Shown here: piece by piece, positions 59,294-64,000 of the stretch
How positions within the stretch are numbered: the stretch's first letter is position 1
Layout: the number at the start of each line of letters is the position of its first letter
Notes under the pieces: model-generated
Databases searched by the model: none
The model's input: only the letters and a program-made list of their open reading frames with translations
What the model was told of the DNA's origin: nothing
Assembly: GCF_000346465.2 (NCBI RefSeq)
Contig: NC_034009.1
Span: forward strand, 21,786,706 to 21,850,705
DNA: 64,000 nt
Direction: 5' to 3'
Origin: Prunus persica
Taxonomy: Eukaryota > Streptophyta > Magnoliopsida > Rosales > Rosaceae
Made by a program: the position numbers and the translations under genes

Positions 59294-59305
59294 TAAGGGG
59301 GTAGG
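59294..59305 (+). other. Polypurine tract of chromovirus
   Basis: ATAAGGGGGTAGG lies immediately before the 3' LTR start (TGTAATAA, 59,307), the expected priming site for plus-strand DNA. Confidence 0.85.
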
Positions 59306-59306
59306 T

Positions 59307-59542
59307 TGTAATAACCCAAACCTAAATTCATATTTAATTAGTAATTTATTAAGAGGAAAAGACAATTTTGCCCTTGGAAAGAAAAGTTGACTTTTTGACC
59401 GAGAAGGAACGAATCCGTAGAGCACGACGAAACGAGTCCGTAGACATGAAGTGGGCTCGAATCGGAGCTTTAACGAAGGAAATACGGTTAAAATATTACG
59501 AGGGGCAAAACGGTAATTTGAAAAATCAGATTTTTAAACCTC

Positions 59543-59610
<68 letters not shown>

Positions 59611-61909
59611 GCAAGCGCACCGCGCCTCCGTCCATTTCGCGCAGTAGTCAGCTCCGGCCACCACCGGCCACGACACCGGTACCAATCAGACCGGACCAAC
59701 CCCGCGGTCAAGCCTCAGCCCGCTTCCGTCACCATCAGCCACTCCAGCCGCCGAAAATTGCAGAAATCCGAGCGGGTTTGACCGAAACTTCACGGCCGTC
59801 GTTCTCCGTCGTCCGGCCACCAAATCGGACAATCCAGGTATGGATTTTGAACCTCTTGAGCTGTTCTAGCTGCCTGTTGGGTAGGATTCAATCGGTTCTT
59901 AACGTAGGTAATTGATTTTTCAAATTGGAAATTCTGCCGGTTTTCGGTCTCCGAATTCGGACACTTCCGGTCAGTTTTTGGGGTAGGTCCAAGAACAAAA
60001 GTGGCTCCAAATATGGTTTTATACCTAGGGTAGGAGTTTGAAGCCATGGTTTTGAGAGTTTCCGGCGATACGTAATTGCTTTGGACACCCAGCGCTGCCG
60101 CGCGTGTGGCGACACGTGGGCGAGGGTAGTGAAGTGGCACTGTGTCTTGATGAGATCCTTAGGTTGTCACAAGCGCGTAGGAATTCGCGGATCTCAATTT
60201 GGATACCGTTTGAGCTTCGAACGGATTTTACATATTGTGCAATTTCCGGGTTCAATACTGTTGAGCCGTTGGATTGTAATCTTTTTCAGATATGTTACTC
60301 TAGATAATTTCATAATGGTGTAGGATTCGACGGATTGTGAATCGGAGTCCCGGATACTCTGAAATCGCAAACCCTAGGGCTAGGGTTTAGAAATTATGCG
60401 ATTGTACGATCGTGGTCAATCCGACCGTCCGATCGAGACCAAACCCTCGGGACATGTGTCCTAGCTATATTGGACCTTCTAGCAGCTTTCGGATCATAAT
60501 TGCGAAGTTATCGACCCGCAGGGTCCCAGATTGATTTTTTGGGACTTTAGCGCTTTTTGAGTCCCAAGATACTGCTACACTAGTCCAAGTGGAAGGAAAG
60601 CTTTTATGGGCATAGGAATAATTTTAATTTGACGCACGTACTTCTAGGAGTCAGGGGTCAGAGTTTTTAAATTAATACTATATTGTATTAATAGAATATT
60701 ATGGTCATGAAATCAGGCACCCGGGCACTAATTGACCCGCAGGAGGGACCTTCAAGAGGTCCAGTGAGCACGGACTACCAGTGAGTGGACTCTTTGTTTT
60801 TATAAATGAATTTAAGCAGTTCAGTTTCAGTTACAGTATTTGATCTTGAATAAATTTTATTCCAAGATTAGTGTTATAAGTTGTTTTATGCTTTTGAATA
60901 TTTTATTTTGCATACTGCCGAGTGTAATACCCTTTAACGGATATAGGAAAAGAAATTCTAGTTAATGATCAAATAAATGGCAGCAGAATTTGAAAGGTTA
61001 CAGAAACTTTATATTTTCCTAAACCACCTTGTACCCAGATATTAAATGTTGCCTTCGGATTATATTGGTTGCCTTCGGTTTTGTCAGCATGCTTAACGGT
61101 TGCCCCACGAGTTCCTTGGTACTCGAATTCGTGTGGAGCGAGTTATGCGGATCAGGTGGACTACGGTCCCCTGAATCCTGCGAGTTGCGGCTCGGACTGA
61201 CCTCGTGTCACTGAGACCTGCAAGTACGTGTCACCCATGGTGAAGCAAGGAATTGACGGAAATAAGGGGTACACCTAGGTGTAGTTTTAAACTGTTTTCA
61301 ATGCCTTAAGAAATTAATGTTGACCATGAGTATGATTGGCTTTATACGTGCATAATTATATGAGTGCATTGATTTCAGAAATAAAGAGAATAATTTAGTT
61401 TGTATAACTGTTTTTACAGTGGGGTTAGTATGTTCATATGCTATTTTCTGAATTTTGTTTTTGGGTCCACTCACCCTTTTTACTGCTTTGCGCCCCCAAG
61501 CAGTAGGCGTGCATAGGAATCCACCACTGGGCCGTTTTCCATATTCCGTGCCTTCCTTTTGATGTAGGACTTTTTGTTTTGTAAAAGGATTGACTCCTTT
61601 GTAAATTTTTAGTAACTGCTCTGATGTTTTGCCCTAGACTTAGAATTGAACTGTTGGAATGTATATATATGTATGCTGGCAGTTGGTTGTATATATATAT
61701 ATATACTTGTTTGGCAAGTGTAAATGTTTTGGTATTGGGCCAGATACAAGGGAAACTCTGTCGGTTTCTCGGTAGAATTCAACCTTGTTATTTTACCATG
61801 CTTTGCATAGAAGGGCAATTAAGTCATTTGTGCCCGACATCCGTCAGGTGTCGGACACACACAGGGTCTCGCTCGGATTCCAAAGCGAAATTTGGATCGG
61901 GTCCGGTCA
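59307..61909 (+). repeat. Chromovirus 3' LTR
   Basis: 2,603 bp, TGTAATAACCC to GGTCCGGTCA. It shows the uninterrupted sequence at the MULE target (GGTTTAGAAATTATGCG, about 60,386) and the 293 bp missing from the 5' LTR. A (CT)n tract lies at about 59,545-59,607. A TATATATATATATACTTG stretch near 61,691 may be the promoter. Its end is followed by CTTCG. Confidence 0.93.
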
Positions 61910-63542
61910 CTTCGCATGAACCTGAATTGTCCAATTTCATGGACAAATCGATATTGGATTGAGTCCAAAACTCGGGGAACAACATAATATGGTGGGAGGA
62001 GTCATTTGGTCACTTTTGAGAGAAATCCATCGGCTAAAACAGCGCAATACACCAAACACTCCATTTCGTCATGAACTTTGCATGAACCGGAATTGTCCAA
62101 TTTCATGGACCAATCGATATCGGATTGAGTCCAAAACTAGGGGAACAACATAATATGGTGGGAGGAGTCATTTGGTGAATTTTGAGTAAAATCCAATGGC
62201 TAAAACTATGCAATTCACCACCCACTCCATTTCATAACGAACTTCGTACGAACCTGAATTGTCCAATTTCATGGGCCAATCGATATCGGATTGAGTCCAA
62301 AACTTGGAAAACATCGTGATAAGGTGGAAGGAGTCATTTGGTGACTTTTGAGTGAAATCCAATGGCTAAAACTATGCATACACCAACCACTTCATTTCAG
62401 AACGAACTTCGTACGAACCTGAATTGTCCAAATTCAAGGACCAATCGATACCGGATTGAGTCCAAAAACTGGGGAACATCATAATATGGTGGGAGGAGTC
62501 ATTTGGTTGGTTTTCAGTGAAATCTAATCTCTAGAACTATGCAATACACCAACAACTCCATTTCATAACAAACTTCGTACGAACCTGAATTGTCCAATTT
62601 CATGGACTAATCGATATCGGATTGAGTCCAAAACTTGGGGAACATCATAAAATGGTAGGAGGAGTCATTTGGTGGGTTTTGAGTGAAATCCAATTTTTAG
62701 AACTATGCAGTACACCAACCACTACATTTCATATCGAATTTCGTACGAACCTGAATTGTCCAATTTCAAAGACCAATCGATATCGGATTGAGTCCAAAAC
62801 TTGGGGAACATCATAATAGGGTGGGCGGAGTCATTTGGTGGGTTTTGAGTGAAGTCCAATATCTAGAACTATGCAACATACCAAGCACTCCATGTCATAA
62901 CAAACTTCGTACGAACCTGAATTGTCTAATTTCATGGACCAATCAATATCGGATTGAGTCCAAAACTTGGGGAACATCATAATATGGTGGGAGGAGTCAT
63001 TTGGTGGGTTTTGAGTGAAGTCCAATCCCTCGAACTATACAATACATGAAGCACTCCATTTCGTAACGAACTTCGTACGAACTTGAATTGTCCAATTTCT
63101 TGGACCAATCGATATCGGATTCAGTCCAAAACTTGGGGAACATCATAATACGGTGGGAGGAGTCGTCTGGTGACTTGTGAGTGAAATCCAATGGCTAAAA
63201 CTACGCAATGCACCAACCACTCCAGCTCGTTACGAACTTCGCATGAACCTGAATTGTCCAATTTCATGGACCAATCGAAATTGGATTGAGTCTAAAACTT
63301 GGGGAACAACATAATATGGTGGGAGAAGTCATTTGGTGACTTTTGAGTGAAATCCAATTGCTAAAACTATGCAACAGACCAACCACTCCATTTTGAAACG
63401 ACCTTCGTATGAACCTAAATTGTCCAATTTCATGGACCAATCGATATCGGATTGAGTCCAAAACATGGGGAATAACATAATATGGTGGGAGGAGTCATTT
63501 GGTGACTTTTGAGTGAAATCCAAAGGCTAAAACTACGCAATA
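61910..63542. repeat. 166-bp satellite array, block 3 (about 10 monomers)
   Basis: The same monomer as at 11,221-21,846, resuming in the phase at which block 2 stopped (CTTCGCATGAACCTGAATTG). It ends at ACTACGCAATA, where an LTR begins. Confidence 0.95.
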
Positions 63543-64000
63543 TGTTGGTAAATTTTAACAACAATATTAAAACCTTGCAAGTGCACAAATCAAATGATAG
63601 TATAGTAAGCAAGCAAGGGTCGATCCCACGGAGATTGTGATCTAAAGAGATGTTTATCAATGTCACGCAATGAAAATCAAAACAAAGGACTTCCAAACAC
63701 ACGCCAACACCAAGGGGGGTTTTGATTTGTTTTTGTGAATCAAACAAAATAAGGAAAAGGAAACAAAAGAGAATTTAAATTAGAGTTTAAGAGAAATTGG
63801 TTTAAAATCAATCAAGAACAATAGCTAGGACTTACTATCCACCTCCAAACAATCAATCAATCCATAAACAACAATAGATAATCAATTTCTAGCAAGCATA
63901 TGATGACGACACTCACAACAAGATCATGGCATTTGACTCGAGTTGTATGATTCTCTCTTAAGTGTATGTAAAGTGTATGGCATTTACATCAATACGTGTA
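63543..64000 (+). mobile_element. Start of an LTR related to the one at 17,974; runs off window
   Basis: Begins TGTTGGTAAATTTT, has GCAAGTGCACAAA and GGGTCGATCCCACGGAGA in the first ~80 bp, like the element at 17,974 (CACAAGTGCATAAA, AGGTCGATCCCACGGAG). It replaces satellite sequence abruptly. No coding sequence in the visible 458 bp; the other end is not in the window. Confidence 0.72.

Larger units (their letters stand above)
21847..61909 (+). mobile_element. Chromodomain-bearing Ty3/gypsy retrotransposon, split by two nested insertions
   Basis: The ends are TGTAATAACCC (21,847) and GGTCCGGTCA (61,909), with a 5-bp duplication CTTCG on both sides. Removing the Mutator-like element and the Tat element leaves about 9.8 kb. 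Parts in order: 5' LTR, PBS TGGTATCAGAGC (39,817), gag, protease, RT, RNase H, integrase with C-terminal chromodomain, polypurine tract AAGGGGGTAGG and 3' LTR. The chromodomain and the large LTR (~2.6 kb) suggest the Tekay/Del branch of chromoviruses; that lineage call is from memory of family features. Many stops and frameshifts show that it is dead. Confidence 0.92.

Overview
The window is plant nuclear DNA made almost entirely of transposable elements and satellite. I found no ordinary single-copy host gene. GT/AG introns, plant-specific transposon families (CACTA, plant MULE, chromovirus and Tat-type Ty3/gypsy) and a captured piece of a plant proteasome-subunit gene all point to a flowering plant, probably a eudicot. 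I cannot fix the genus; a rosaceous tree is only a guess. A ~166-bp satellite stuffed with nested transposons fits a pericentromeric or other heterochromatic block.

Layout. (1) 1 to ~10,731: the right part of a CACTA (En/Spm) element whose left end lies outside the window. It holds a captured, broken RPN6/PSMD11 fragment, a six-exon Transposase_24 plus Ulp1-protease gene, and a relic of the main transposase gene that has lost its catalytic domain. All its non-coding DNA, including the introns, is studded with ACGTCG/CCGTCG-type motifs. (2) ~10,734-11,220: a reverse-oriented LTR fragment. (3) 11,221-63,542: one original tandem array of a 166-bp monomer, now split into three blocks (11,221-17,973; 19,801-21,846; 61,910-63,542). 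The splits are a 1.8-kb solo-LTR-like insertion (17,974-19,800, TSD TCCAA) and a chromodomain-bearing Ty3/gypsy element (21,847-61,909, TSD CTTCG). (4) That gypsy element is itself interrupted twice. A 15.6-kb Mutator-like element sits in its 5' LTR (22,942-38,571; 129-bp TIRs identical by eye; TSD TAGAAATT). A 14.6-kb Tat-type gypsy element in the opposite orientation sits in its RT region (42,500-57,122; TSD AGTAG). (5) 63,543 to the end: the start of another LTR related to the one at 17,974.

The Mutator-like element is the most interesting unit. It carries a MURA-type transposase (one in-frame stop), a GRF-zinc-finger protein with a C-terminal membrane segment, and a DUF1985-Ulp1 protease gene (one frameshift, one stop). 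It also carries two small divergently arranged proteins that resemble each other and that I cannot assign to a family. Both TIRs contain an inward-facing TATA box, so left and right genes may share a TIR promoter. The Tat element carries an antisense multi-exon plant-mobile-domain gene between pol and its 3' LTR.

Relative ages read from the sequence: the satellite came first, then the chromovirus (LTRs differ by ~5-6% in the stretch I compared), then the Tat element (~2% in its first ~270 bp) and the Mutator-like element (identical TIRs). All coordinates, splice sites and similarities were read by eye.
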